Below are positions 27,301-35,329 of a stretch of 64,000 nucleotides of DNA, piece by piece. Both the position numbers and the translations under genes were made by a program. The stretch's first letter is position 1, and the number at the start of each line of letters is the position of its first letter. Origin of the DNA: Methylocystis sp. IM3 (GTDB lineage Bacteria; Pseudomonadota; Alphaproteobacteria; Rhizobiales; Beijerinckiaceae). The DNA is taken from contig NZ_JBBPBZ010000002.1 in the NCBI RefSeq assembly GCF_038070105.1, positions 2,306,001 to 2,370,000 on the forward strand, given 5' to 3'. The notes beneath the pieces are model-generated. The model was given only the letters and a program-made list of their open reading frames with translations, was not told the origin of the DNA and made no database searches.

Positions 27301-27424
27301 CTTGGGGCGCGCCTTTCACGGCTGCCAAACGGTCCTGAAAAAATGAGGGACGCAAATGCGCTGTAGCGCCTCTATCGAGGGTCGCGCGCATGTTGCTTTT
27401 TCGAGGGGAAAACCTAATATCCAT
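24398..27424 (-). CDS. Primase-helicase: AEP-like primase, PriCT and VapE domains
   Basis: 1008 residues. Middle N-terminal half: a primase-like domain with RRLLPLDVDSL (DxD, about 216-226) and SGHCIKPKLRFRMFF (262-276). Next a PriCT-2-like linker (about 380-460: YETWLKVGMALHWAL, GLELWDEWS, TVGYILTTAREHG). Then a virulence-associated-E helicase domain (about 560-860) with P-loop GLQGFEKS (726-733), a Walker-B-like GRWLVELSE and sensor TTND. Such fusions start replication of plasmids, prophages and satellites. The P-loop is odd: the usual Gly before Lys is Glu. The ATG at 27424 has a GAGG site 13 bases upstream. It is the largest gene of the element. Confidence 0.8.
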   Translation of the reverse strand: MDIRFSPRKSNMRATLDRGATAHLRPSFFQDRLAAVKGAPQEGGAVILRFVGREAWEFAKAVPPRPYTCDGVGAVGGEQAQEPRPDPAGQTAGVNGKPHPILPTEHPHSYTVLRAVLPAAALLTKEFTKDRQWISYGGKGNRPGAFLYSARTIDVVSLDALEAELRLLDKEPRCCFVAGAVAEGTDRSKMRRIKLEHKDKKTGEVHPPTLRDVPRRLLPLDVDSLDCPDGADPKDLNAAAAHIRAQLPSALRNAACIAQATSGHCIKPKLRFRMFFLMDRALTSTEIKAWLANVKAPVDLSIYQPQAVVYTAAPVFEDARHDPLPGGRIVRLDGAEFVTPPPVEWFEALAKPSKPRPDRETVICSDDWRKLQEALTFVPDADVYETWLKVGMALHWALENAEEPTDLGLELWDEWSQTADNYDPAALEAKWDSFDATRGGAHGPTTVGYILTTAREHGYKDTLDDQMIRERIEKLHRETESFDKLSPEYAALKDQAIELFSKSSDNYRGDPKERKFFWHQWNMDATTLRKRLEAYDRKNPKPKPKPDPEPGEGAGMVFGKNGPISNVYNAFYLLTHRPDMRGVFRFNEMTLEVEVARHIPGCDAYGEYPRTLEENDITQTMRWLQADAQGLSTISDSNTRKAIEDAARLDAYHPIRDWLQGLVWDDVARLDDWLFTYAGAKVSKDPEQAERDRAYIRKIGAWFLMQMCARVSEPGCQADYVLTVKGLQGFEKSKAGRALVGDKYFTDNLPKISNEAGALRKLGLHVKGRWLVELSERASVGELEDYRAFVTRRIDKYQRPFGRGEVDQPRQCCFFSTTNDNEPLRDVTGNRRDWVFESEGFDIPALLRDREQLFAEAYHRYRSGERYWPTREEQAGEFNVQQDANLLTEPWQEMLDACLSPFESVKGVCLPPESILDCLKDRLGKVVYGKQYGPFLRRLGWENEPFRIQSRGGTLKRYWRRADQRELWAYDDEGVEQVKPQFLVWKPRSAEAVGNFYLSDALPGGIDG

Positions 27425-27538
27425 CGGTCATAATCCTCTACATCGCTACCGAAGGCGTCTGGCTTCCGACCGGACGCCTTCATTCGTTTGTGGGAGAGCG
27501 TCGGCCGCCGCAGGGTCCGCCGACGCCCGGTGCGCTTA

Positions 27539-27760
27539 TTACGCCGTCGCGGCGATCGGCTCGCGCACGACAGCGGCGAGCTCGGCCCGATGCTCGGGGC
27601 TTCCGAGCACGAGTTTCGCCATGGCCGCGATCAAGTCATTCCGACATAGATCAAGCTCTTGCGCCGCCGCGTCGATACGGTCGGCGTCGGCTGGGAGAAG
27701 ACGGGTCGAAAACGTGATCCGCGCTGGCGCTCGGCGGCGCATCCTCTTGGGCGTTTGCAT
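27539..27760 (-). CDS. Ribbon-helix-helix (CopG-like) protein
   Basis: 73 residues. A basic N-terminus (MQTPKRMRRRAPARI) is followed by ITFSTRLLPADADRIDAAAQ and helix ELDLCRNDLIAAMAKLVL, a beta-alpha-alpha pattern typical of ribbon-helix-helix DNA-binding proteins. Start taken at ATG 27760 after GGGAG; an upstream TTG is in frame. Its place between integrase and primase suggests a repressor or copy-control role for the element (inference). Confidence 0.6.
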   Translation of the reverse strand: MQTPKRMRRRAPARITFSTRLLPADADRIDAAAQELDLCRNDLIAAMAKLVLGSPEHRAELAAVVREPIAATA

Positions 27761-28071
27761 GGAGCGTGGACTCCCTGCGGGGTTATACCTACCCGCCAAT
27801 AGTTCGCGCAGGGTCGCGTCTTCGACAAGCGCAAAAGAACCGCTCAGTATAATAAAATTCAGTTAAGCCAAAGGTATAAAGCCATTATGCTTCTGTTAAA
27901 CGCCGTTAATTGCTTAATTAATTACTCTATTGCATTTAAAACAATGAGTTTTCGCTTAAATTCGATGCGATTGCGTTTGTTACGAATGACTCGATCTCTA
28001 ACTTCTATTCGTGAATTCGTTCGATCGATCGCCGCATGCGAACTACAAGAGAGCGAATAGACAAAAGAAAA
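27761..28071. other. AT-rich regulatory region before the ribbon-helix-helix/primase genes
   Basis: No gene. The stretch 27845-28020 is the most AT-rich of the element (for example TAATTGCTTAATTAATTAC near 27908) and contains a TCGTTCGATCGATCG palindromic patch near 28020. It is the likely promoter/operator region for the leftward genes and could contain binding sites for the ribbon-helix-helix protein. Confidence 0.45.
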
Positions 28072-28099
28072 AAGCCACGCATCCTTCGATACGTGGCTT
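28072..28099 (-). terminator. Rho-independent terminator of the integrase gene
   Basis: Stem AAGCCACG (28072-28079) / CGTGGCTT (28092-28099). On the minus strand the hairpin is followed by TTTTTTCTTTTG, as expected downstream of the integrase stop at 28168. Confidence 0.8.
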
Positions 28100-28167
28100 G
28101 TGATGCTGGAGTTCGTTTAATGAAGTAGCGAGTTCGTGAAGTTTGCTACCGCATTTCGCGGTTTCCG

Positions 28168-29163
28168 TTAGAGCAGCCGCAACTTCTTCGCAACATCAGC
28201 TGATCGCAAATGAGTGTAGCGGAATAGCATCCTCGGGTCGCGATGGCCGCTGATAAGGCCCACCTCTGGGACCGACAGCCCCTGCTCGAAAAAGCGGCTG
28301 ATGGCTTCATGCCTAAGGTCGTGGAAACGAAGGTCCATGACCCCTGCCCTCCTCTTGACGCGTTCCCAAGCCAACCTCAGGCTGTTCGCTGAGATTGGGA
28401 AGATGATGTCTCCTTCCCCTCGCTGGAATTCCAACAGCACAGAAAGAGCCTGTGGAGACAGAGGCACGGAACGAGGATGGCCGTTCTTCGTCATCGGAAG
28501 AAACGCAATCCCCGCCTCAATGTCTACGTTGGCCCACGTCAGCGACAGGACTTCGCCGCGTCGCATCCCCGTGGCGAGCGCAAACAGAAAGGCGGGCTTT
28601 ACCCACGGATTGCGACACTTGCCCAAGGCAGTGCGCAAGGCGGCAAGCTCGTCATCGTTGAGCCTACGCTGTCTTGGTGCTCCCGGAGAAGGCTTCTTTA
28701 TCGGTGTGGGCGCGATGGAGTGACCCCATTCTTCGCGGGCAACTTTCAACGCGTGTTGAACTATGCCAAGCTCACGGTTGACGGTCCCGGACGATACGAC
28801 CCGCAGCCGGTCGTCCCGGTAGCGAGCCAAGGCGACTGAGGTAAACTCTGACAGCGGAGTGTCGGCGATTTCGTGCCTCAGAACGGCCCTTAGGTGGAAG
28901 TCTTCTATAGGCCCCGCCGAGCGTTTGGCGGGCAACACGTCCCGCTGGTAGCGGCCAAGAACATCACTGAGGGTAGGAATGATAGTCCCTGAGGCCACCT
29001 TAGCGTTGCCTGAGCTTATCAGTTCGCCCCGGTCAATGCTTAACTCCCGCTCTCTGGCCCACCTGAGCGCATCCTCTTTTAGGTGGAATGTCTTGGAGAG
29101 GTTGTGTCCTTCGCGCCTTACCTGAACCTGCCATTTTGACCCGCGTTTACGCAAAGTCGCCAT
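28168..29163 (-). CDS. Tyrosine integrase of the element
   Basis: 331 residues. An N-terminal AP2-like/core-binding part (MATLRKRGSKWQVQVRREGH onward) is followed by a catalytic domain with the Arg of ATGMRRGEVLSLTW, HDLRHEAISRF (HxxR), SGHRDPRM (His) and the nucleophile Tyr in MLFRYTHL. It recombines the tRNA-Val site. The ATG at 29163 has a GGAG ribosome-binding site 7 bases upstream and is preferred over one at 29256. The gene points away from the repeat that starts 100 bases upstream. Confidence 0.92.
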   Translation of the reverse strand: MATLRKRGSKWQVQVRREGHNLSKTFHLKEDALRWARERELSIDRGELISSGNAKVASGTIIPTLSDVLGRYQRDVLPAKRSAGPIEDFHLRAVLRHEIADTPLSEFTSVALARYRDDRLRVVSSGTVNRELGIVQHALKVAREEWGHSIAPTPIKKPSPGAPRQRRLNDDELAALRTALGKCRNPWVKPAFLFALATGMRRGEVLSLTWANVDIEAGIAFLPMTKNGHPRSVPLSPQALSVLLEFQRGEGDIIFPISANSLRLAWERVKRRAGVMDLRFHDLRHEAISRFFEQGLSVPEVGLISGHRDPRMLFRYTHLRSADVAKKLRLL

Positions 29164-29264
29164 CTGTCGCTCCGTCGTTGTGACAAGGGCGTGACAGACT
29201 GAAAAGATGGAGGTGTTCTTGCTTCGGTGGCGACTAAGAAACTTTTTCTCGATCAACCACTTAG

Positions 29265-29408
<144 letters not shown>

Positions 29409-29630
29409 AGCGCCTTTGTGACCAAAAAATCATTCGCGCGCCCGAGAGCCGGAAAACCGGCCTTCTCTGCGCCCGCGCCGCGGCGAGATCGGGGAATAGT
29501 GAAGAGCCTTTGGCGCCGCGACGAAAGATTTGTGACAGGCGCGACGATTCGTGCCTTGCAGGCGGCTGAGGATGTGTCATGCTTGGCCGTGCCGCTCCTC
29601 GCAGGAGGGGGGTAACAAAGGAGGTTCCGC

Positions 29631-29810
29631 ATGTCCTTGCAGGGTCATATCGTCGAACTCCAACGCCGCCACGAGGCGCTCGAGAAGGAAATCGAAAAAG
29701 AGCAGCTCCATCCCAACGCCGACGACACAAAGATCATCGAGCTCAAGCGGAAAAAGCTGCAAATCAAGGACGAACTGGCCAAGTTGGCGATAAGCGAAAC
29801 GCGCCATTAA
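29631..29810 (+). CDS. YdcH-like (DUF465) small helical protein
   Basis: 59 residues (MSLQGHIVELQRRHEALEKE, then IEKEQLHPNADDTKIIELKR, KKLQIKDELAKL). This is the DUF465/YdcH pattern: two helices forming an antiparallel hairpin with a KRKKLxLKDE motif. Function unknown. The ribosome-binding site AAAGGAGG is near-perfect, and a strong terminator follows at 29859. A second copy of the family is at 31445. Confidence 0.8.
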   Translation: MSLQGHIVELQRRHEALEKEIEKEQLHPNADDTKIIELKRKKLQIKDELAKLAISETRH

Positions 29811-29858
29811 GCGGCGTTCCTGGTCATCGGGGCTTTCAAGACAAGACGTCTCGATATA

Positions 29859-29886
29859 GGCGGAGGGTTCTCCGCCTTATTTTTTT
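29859..29886 (+). terminator. Rho-independent terminator
   Basis: GGCGGAG (29859-29865) / CTCCGCC (29870-29876) with a tight GGTT loop, then TTATTTTTTTT. It follows the first YdcH-like gene. Confidence 0.9.
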
Positions 29887-29934
29887 GGCGCGCTCCCCGC
29901 CTCAGCCGGCGGAAGCCCGTAGCGAGACTGCTTG

Positions 29935-31362
29935 ATGCCGCTTACCGAAAGCTACTGCCCCGAAACCCTGCACGAGAGCCTGGGCGACCCCTTCTTCGAC
30001 CGGGTCGAAGCCGCCCCCTTCCCCCAGACCATCCTGCGCTACCGGAACCAGCGCTGGGCGGCGCGCGTCGGTCTCGACGGATTGACCGACGCGGAATGGA
30101 TCGCTCATTTTGGACGCTTCGAGCCGCTGCCGGGCAGCCTCCCGCAGCCGCTCGCCCTGCGCTACCACGGCCATCAGTTCCGCGTTTACAATCCAGAACT
30201 GGGCGACGGCCGGGGATTTCTCTTCGCTCAGCTGCGCGACAGGCTGGACGGACGGCTGCTCGATCTTGGCACCAAGGGTAGCGGCCAGACTCCCTGGTCG
30301 CGGCGCGGGGACGGGCGCCTCACGCTCAAAGGCGGCGTGCGGGAAATACTGGCGACGGAAATGCTGGAGGCGCTCGGGGTCGACACCTCCAAGACCTTCA
30401 GCCTGATCGAAACCGGCGAGGCGCTGATTCGCGGCGACGAGCCCTCTCCCACGCGCTCGAGCGTCCTCGTGCGGCTCTCGCATTCGCATATTCGCATCGG
30501 CACGTTCCAGCGCCTCGCCTTCCATGACGACAAGCCGGCGATCGAGCGGCTGCTGGAATATGTCTGCCGCCATTACTTCCCGGCGCTCGCTGCGCTCCCG
30601 CCAGCGGACAAGGCGCGCGCCTTCCTCGATGAAGTCGCGGCGCGCGTGGCTCGGCTCGGAGCCGGCTATATGGCGGCCGGCTTCGTCCACGGCGTGCTGA
30701 ACTCCGACAACATCAACATCACCGGGGAGAGCTTCGACTATGGCCCCTGGCGCTTCGCCCCGACCTATGATCCGCACTTCACCGCAGCATATTTCGACGA
30801 GGTCGGGCTCTATTCCTTCGGCCGCCAGCCGAGCGCGCTGGCGTGGAATCTGGCGCGACTCGCGGAATGCCTGCTGCACCTTACCGGCCTGGAGGCCGCG
30901 CAGGAGATACTCGACGGCTTCGCTCTCGCGATACAAAAGGCGTTCCGCGACGCCCTGCTCCGCCGCCTGGCTTTGACCCCGGCCGGAGAGGACGCCGATG
31001 CGCGCCTCTCCAAGGCGTTCACGGATTTCCTTCTGGCGTCGCGCGCGCCTTTCGAGCAGGCGTTCTTCGACTGGCGCGGCGGGCTGGCCAGCGCCGCGCG
31101 CGCCAAGGCCAGCCCCGCGGCCGACTTTTATGAGGCGCCGGAATTCGGCCCGGTGCGTGACGCCCTCGCCGAGCACGAGACAGCGGCCGACGCGCGGCTG
31201 GATCACCCCTATTTCCGCCGCCCGGCGCCCTGCACCATGCTCATCGACGAGGTCGAAGCCATCTGGAGCCCGATCGCGGAGGCGAACGACTGGTCGGCGC
31301 TCGAGCGAAAGCTTTCGGAGATTGCAGACATGCGCGAAGCCTACGGCTTCGCCTCGACCTGA
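29935..31362 (+). CDS. selO: Protein adenylyltransferase SelO
   Basis: 475 residues. It matches the SelO/YdiU pseudokinase family: YHGHQFRVYNPELGDGRG, DLGTKGSGQTPWSRRGDGRL with the nucleotide-binding Lys, LSHSHIRIGTFQRLA, GFVHGVLNSDNINITGESFD and DYGPWRF. SelO transfers AMP from ATP to Ser/Thr/Tyr of redox proteins and helps oxidative-stress resistance. The enzyme is complete. Start at ATG 29935; a TTG at 29932 is adjacent and equally readable. It may be cotranscribed with the following YdcH-like gene. Confidence 0.93.
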   Translation: MPLTESYCPETLHESLGDPFFDRVEAAPFPQTILRYRNQRWAARVGLDGLTDAEWIAHFGRFEPLPGSLPQPLALRYHGHQFRVYNPELGDGRGFLFAQLRDRLDGRLLDLGTKGSGQTPWSRRGDGRLTLKGGVREILATEMLEALGVDTSKTFSLIETGEALIRGDEPSPTRSSVLVRLSHSHIRIGTFQRLAFHDDKPAIERLLEYVCRHYFPALAALPPADKARAFLDEVAARVARLGAGYMAAGFVHGVLNSDNINITGESFDYGPWRFAPTYDPHFTAAYFDEVGLYSFGRQPSALAWNLARLAECLLHLTGLEAAQEILDGFALAIQKAFRDALLRRLALTPAGEDADARLSKAFTDFLLASRAPFEQAFFDWRGGLASAARAKASPAADFYEAPEFGPVRDALAEHETAADARLDHPYFRRPAPCTMLIDEVEAIWSPIAEANDWSALERKLSEIADMREAYGFAST

Positions 31363-31444
31363 GGCGCTTTCTGCTTGAATGAGCCGTCACGCCCGCGCGA
31401 TAATCCTTGCACCGATTCTCTACGCCTTGGGGCGGTGTTGCGGC

Positions 31445-31663
31445 ATGAATGACAATCCCAGGGAAGCCGATCAGGACGCCATCCGCGCCGAGATGGAGCG
31501 TCTGAGGCTGGAGCATCACGATCTCGAGGCCGCGATCGACGCGCTGATTACCGTCGGCGCGCCGGATCAGCTGCAAATCCAGCGGCTCAAGAAGCGCAAG
31601 CTGGCGCTGCGTGATCGCATCGTCTTCCTCGAGGACCAGATTACCCCCGACATCATCGCCTGA
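31445..31663 (+). CDS. YdcH-like (DUF465) protein, second copy
   Basis: 72 residues, helical hairpin with HHDLEAAIDALI and RLKKRKLALRDRIVFLEDQI, the DUF465 signature. ATG at 31445 was chosen because the family begins here; an in-frame upstream ATG at 31379 would add a 22-residue unrelated leader. It is 82 bases after selO and probably in the same transcript. Confidence 0.75.
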   Translation: MNDNPREADQDAIRAEMERLRLEHHDLEAAIDALITVGAPDQLQIQRLKKRKLALRDRIVFLEDQITPDIIA

Positions 31664-31760
31664 AGGTCGACGCGCGCGCGCGCCGGCCGAGCAGCGGAAG
31701 GAGTTCTCGGCCCACAGGGGCCTGCCGTCGCCGCGGCGCGGCGCTGGCAGCCAGGAAGAT

Positions 31761-32987
31761 TTACCCCTTACCTGACTGATCCCCGGCGGGCATGAAGCCC
31801 AACGCGCGCATCAGCAGCGGCATGGTCAGCCCCTGCACGACGATCGAGAAGGCCACCACCGCAAAGGTCGAGACAACGATCACGTCGCGCTGGGGCAGCG
31901 TCTCGGGCAACGACAGCGCCAGCGCCAGGCCGAGCGCGCCGCGCAGCCCGCCCCACCACAGCACATGCTGCTCGCCGAGGCTGATCCGCCAGCGCGTGGG
32001 CAGGAACAGCGCGCTCAGAGGATAGACGGTGAGCGCGCGGGCGGCGAGCACGATGGCGATCACCGGGAGGATGAGCGACGCGCCGTAATTCTGGAAGGGG
32101 GTCGAGGCGACGTCGACCCCGATCATCAGGAAGACCATGGAGTTGGCGAGGAAGGCCGCGAACTCCCAGAAGCCGTGGACGAATTCGCGACCCTTGTAGG
32201 AGAGATAGCTGCGGCTGTCCTCCCGCAGCAGGCCGAGATTGCCCATCATCAGTCCGGCCGTCACAGTGGCGAGCACGCCCGAGACATGGAACTGCTCGGC
32301 GAGGAAAAACGAGCCGAAAGCGGCGATGGTCGTGAGCGCGGCCTCGATCATATGCTCGGCGGTTCCCATGGCGATCACGATCGCGCCGCCCCCGGTGAGC
32401 GCGCCGACGGCGACGCCGCCGAAGACGATGCGTCCCAGCGTGAGGGCGATCTCGCCGGCGCCCTCGCCGGCGTCGCGGCCCTCGGCCCAGGCGAGCGCCA
32501 TCACGAAGAGCACCGCCGCCGCGCCGTCATTGAGCAGGCTCTCGCTCTCGACGAGGAGCCGCAGACGCCCCTTTACGCCATTGTCCTTGAACATGGCGAT
32601 GATGGCGACGGGATCCGTAGCAGCGATCAGCGCGCCGAAGACAAGGGCCGAGGGCATGGACCAATGCAGGACCTCGACGCAGGCCCAGGCCACGGCGGCG
32701 GCCGAAATCAGCGTGCCGAGGCCGGCAAGCGTCAGCAGCGGAACGGAGTCGCGCAGCAACTCCCGCCAGGATAGCGACAGCGCCGCCTCGAAGAGCAGCG
32801 GCGGCAGGATGAGATCGAAAATGAACTCATGCGTGAGATGCGGTCCGAAATCGGGCTTCGACAGCGTCACGATGGCGCCGACGACGACGAGGCCCACCGT
32901 ATAGGGAAGCCTCGCGCGCCGCGCGGCGATGGCGACGATCATCGCCACCGCCAGCGTGGCGACGGCTTGGGTCAATTGCGCGTCCAT
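31761..32987 (-). CDS. CPA1-family Na+(K+)/H+ antiporter
   Basis: 408 residues with about 12 hydrophobic segments. Family motifs are visible: DLILPPLLFEAALSL, GALIAATDPVAIIAMF (the TDP of the ion-binding site), SESLLNDGAAAVLFV (ND motif) and WWGGLRGALGLALALSLP near the C-terminus. It exchanges Na+ or K+ for H+ in the inner membrane for pH and salt balance. It lacks the long cytosolic tail of some relatives. An NhaR-type regulator lies 2.3 kb away, so regulation by Na+ is possible. Confidence 0.88.
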   Translation of the reverse strand: MDAQLTQAVATLAVAMIVAIAARRARLPYTVGLVVVGAIVTLSKPDFGPHLTHEFIFDLILPPLLFEAALSLSWRELLRDSVPLLTLAGLGTLISAAAVAWACVEVLHWSMPSALVFGALIAATDPVAIIAMFKDNGVKGRLRLLVESESLLNDGAAAVLFVMALAWAEGRDAGEGAGEIALTLGRIVFGGVAVGALTGGGAIVIAMGTAEHMIEAALTTIAAFGSFFLAEQFHVSGVLATVTAGLMMGNLGLLREDSRSYLSYKGREFVHGFWEFAAFLANSMVFLMIGVDVASTPFQNYGASLILPVIAIVLAARALTVYPLSALFLPTRWRISLGEQHVLWWGGLRGALGLALALSLPETLPQRDVIVVSTFAVVAFSIVVQGLTMPLLMRALGFMPAGDQSGKG

Positions 32988-33109
32988 AGGCCCATGAAAT
33001 CTGCTGAAGACGGAGCCTTTCTAGCGCGAGCCGGACGACGTCGCGATGAAAATCGTCGAACGCCAAGAAGGATTCAAAGGTTTACTAACGCCCCTGTCGA
33101 GGCGCGCGA

Positions 33110-33540
33110 ATGTCGCTTGCCACCTGTCTCCTGATCATGCTCGGCGGCGCCGCCGGCACATTGGCGCGCTACGCGCTTTCGCTGTGGAAGCTGCCAGCGA
33201 GCGAGACGCTTCCACTGGGCACGATGCTCGTCAATGTGACGGGCTCTTTCGTCATGGGCTTCTTTGGAACCCTCACCCTGTCGGAGGGGCGCTTTCCCGT
33301 TTCCGAGGACGTCCGCCTCTTCGTCATGATCGGCCTGTGCGGCGGGTTCACCACCTTCTCCTCCTTCAGTCTGCAAACGCTGGATTTCCTGCGCAGCGGG
33401 GCCGTCATTCGGGCAGGATCAATATCGTCGCTTCCGTCGCGCTCTGCGTGGCCGCCGTCGCGGCCGGGCATTACGTCGCCGCCCGCTTCAATGGCGGGGC
33501 CGTGAAGATCGCGCAGCTTCCCATCGAGGAGGAGGGGTAG
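33110..33540 (+). pseudogene. crcB: crcB fluoride channel with a frameshift
   Basis: The first about 100 residues are typical Fluc/Crc[32 protein letters not shown] and [16 protein letters not shown]. After RSGAVIRAG the frame runs into implausible sequence. The missing last helix ([20 protein letters not shown]) continues in the frame one base back and ends at 33540. The switch lies at about 33408-33420, consistent with a single-base deletion. Either the gene is dead or truncated at its fourth helix, or this is a sequencing error. CrcB channels export fluoride as dual-topology dimers and need all four helices. ATG at 33110 has a GAGG site upstream. Confidence 0.8.
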
Positions 33541-33637
33541 GCCAAGGCGGTCCAAAAGGCTTCCAGGCGCGGCTTGCGTCCGGGCGGCCCTTCGTCTATG
33601 CGGCTTGGCTTCCCGCGCTCGAGCCGATGGACATCAA

Positions 33638-34135
33638 GTGGCGAAGCCGAAAATCCCCGTCGCGGTCATCATGGGGTCGCAGTCCGACTGGGCGACCATG
33701 CGTCACGCCGTCGAAACGCTGGCTGCGCTCGAGGTCGCCTGCGCGGCGCGGATCGTCTCCGCCCATCGCACGCCGGACCGTCTCGTCGCCTTCGCCACGG
33801 GGGCCGAGGCCGAGGGCTTCGACGTGATCATCGCGGGCGCTGGCGGGGCGGCGCATCTGCCGGGCATGACGGCCTCAATGACCAATCTGCCCGTGCTCGG
33901 CGTGCCGATCGAATCGGCGGCCCTGAAAGGCATGGACTCGCTTTTGTCCATCGTGCAGATGCCGGGCGGCGTTCCCGTCGGCACGCTCGCCATCGGCAAG
34001 GCGGGGGCCATCAATGCGGCGATCCTGGCCGCGAGCATACTCGCGCGCTCGGACAAGGCGCTCGCGGCGCGGCTCGCCGCCTTCCGCCGGAAACAGACGG
34101 AGAGCGTGGCGGAGACGCCGCGCGACGAGGCGTAA
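33638..34135 (+). CDS. purE: N5-carboxyaminoimidazole ribonucleotide mutase PurE
   Basis: About 165 residues: [14 protein letters not shown] (substrate phosphate loop), [23 protein letters not shown] and [20 protein letters not shown] are the class I PurE signatures. It rearranges N5-CAIR to CAIR in purine synthesis. Start taken at GTG 33638, which places the first strand at residues 6-11 as usual; a TTG at 33605 is also open. It ends 2 bases before purK, so the two form an operon. Confidence 0.92.
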   Translation: MAKPKIPVAVIMGSQSDWATMRHAVETLAALEVACAARIVSAHRTPDRLVAFATGAEAEGFDVIIAGAGGAAHLPGMTASMTNLPVLGVPIESAALKGMDSLLSIVQMPGGVPVGTLAIGKAGAINAAILAASILARSDKALAARLAAFRRKQTESVAETPRDEA

Positions 34136-34137
34136 CC

Positions 34138-35211
34138 ATGCTCAAACCTGGCGCAACCATCGGCATTCTCGGCGGCGGACAGCTCGCGCGCATGCTGGCG
34201 CTCGCCGGCGCGCGGCTGGGGCTGAAATCGCATGTCTTCTCTCCCGTCCCCGACGATCCGGCCTTCGACGTTTGCGCCGCGCATACGAAAGCCGACTTTC
34301 TCGACGAAGGGGCGCTCGCCGCCTTCGCGGACTCTGTCGACGTCGTCACCTACGAATTCGAGAACGTCCCCGCGCGCACGGCGGAAGTGCTCGAGGCGCA
34401 TTGCCCCGTCCGGCCCAATCCGAAGGTTTTGGCGCTCACGCAGGACCGGCTGGTCGAGAAGCAGTTCGTGCGCGGCCTCGGGATCGCGACGGCCGATTTC
34501 GCCGATGTGACGGACGCCGGGAGCCTCACGGCCGCCGTCGCCCGCCTCGGGCGTCCGTCGATCCTGAAGACACGCCGTTTCGGCTATGACGGCAAGGGCC
34601 AGACGCAGATACGCGAAGGCGTCGATCTCGCGCAGGCCTTCGCGGGGCTTGGCGGCGCGGCCTGCATTCTCGAAGGATTCGTGCCCTTCTCCAAGGAAGT
34701 CTCGGTCGTTGCCGCGCGCGGCCTCGACGGCGAATTCCGCGCCTATGACATCTGCGAGAACGTCCACGAGCATCATATTCTCGCGCAGACAACCGCGCCC
34801 GCGGCCATCAGCGAGACGACGGCGCGCGCCGCCATGGACATGGCCCGCGCCATCGCGGAAGCGGCGGACTATGTCGGCGTCATCGCCGTCGAGATGTTCG
34901 TCGTCTCGGAGGGGTCGGGCGAGCGGCTCGTCGTCAACGAAATTGCGCCGCGCGTTCACAATTCCGGCCACTGGACGCTCGACGGCGCCGTCACCTCGCA
35001 ATTCGAGCAGCACATGCGCGCGGTCGCAGGCATGCCGCTCGGCGCGCCGATGCGCCACGGCCGGCAGGTCGTCATGCGCAACCTCATCGGCGCCGAGGCC
35101 GACAAATGGGCCGAGATTCTCGCGCAGGACGGCGCCTGCCTGCATCTCTACGGCAAGAAGGACTCGCGCCCCGGCCGCAAGATGGGCCATGTCACGCGGG
35201 TGGTCGCTTAG
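34138..35211 (+). CDS. purK: N5-carboxyaminoimidazole ribonucleotide synthase PurK
   Basis: 357 residues, ATP-grasp fold: IGILGGGQLARMLALAGARL at the N-terminus, LKTRRFGYDGKGQ (glycine-rich ATP loop), EGFVPFSKEVSVV, and VNEIAPRVHNSGHWT near the metal site. It makes N5-CAIR from AIR, ATP and bicarbonate for PurE. ATG at 34138 follows the purE stop by 2 bases. Confidence 0.95.
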   Translation: MLKPGATIGILGGGQLARMLALAGARLGLKSHVFSPVPDDPAFDVCAAHTKADFLDEGALAAFADSVDVVTYEFENVPARTAEVLEAHCPVRPNPKVLALTQDRLVEKQFVRGLGIATADFADVTDAGSLTAAVARLGRPSILKTRRFGYDGKGQTQIREGVDLAQAFAGLGGAACILEGFVPFSKEVSVVAARGLDGEFRAYDICENVHEHHILAQTTAPAAISETTARAAMDMARAIAEAADYVGVIAVEMFVVSEGSGERLVVNEIAPRVHNSGHWTLDGAVTSQFEQHMRAVAGMPLGAPMRHGRQVVMRNLIGAEADKWAEILAQDGACLHLYGKKDSRPGRKMGHVTRVVA

Positions 35212-35247
35212 AGCCTTTTCCGATCCGATGGAATCGGATCGAGGCTC
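35211..35247 (+). terminator. Hairpin after purK
   Basis: Outer stem GAGCC/GGCTC (35211-35215 and 35243-35247) and inner stem TCCGAT/ATCGGA (35219-35224 and 35233-35238). It has no T-run and looks like a common extragenic palindrome, but its place directly at the purK stop suggests transcript ending or stabilisation. Confidence 0.5.
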
Positions 35248-35329
35248 CAGCTTATTGTTCCGTCGCGCGTTCTACTGCCGAACCGGTTCCCATCCCGGCG
35301 GAAAGCGCGCTTAGCGTCCGTCGGAAGAC

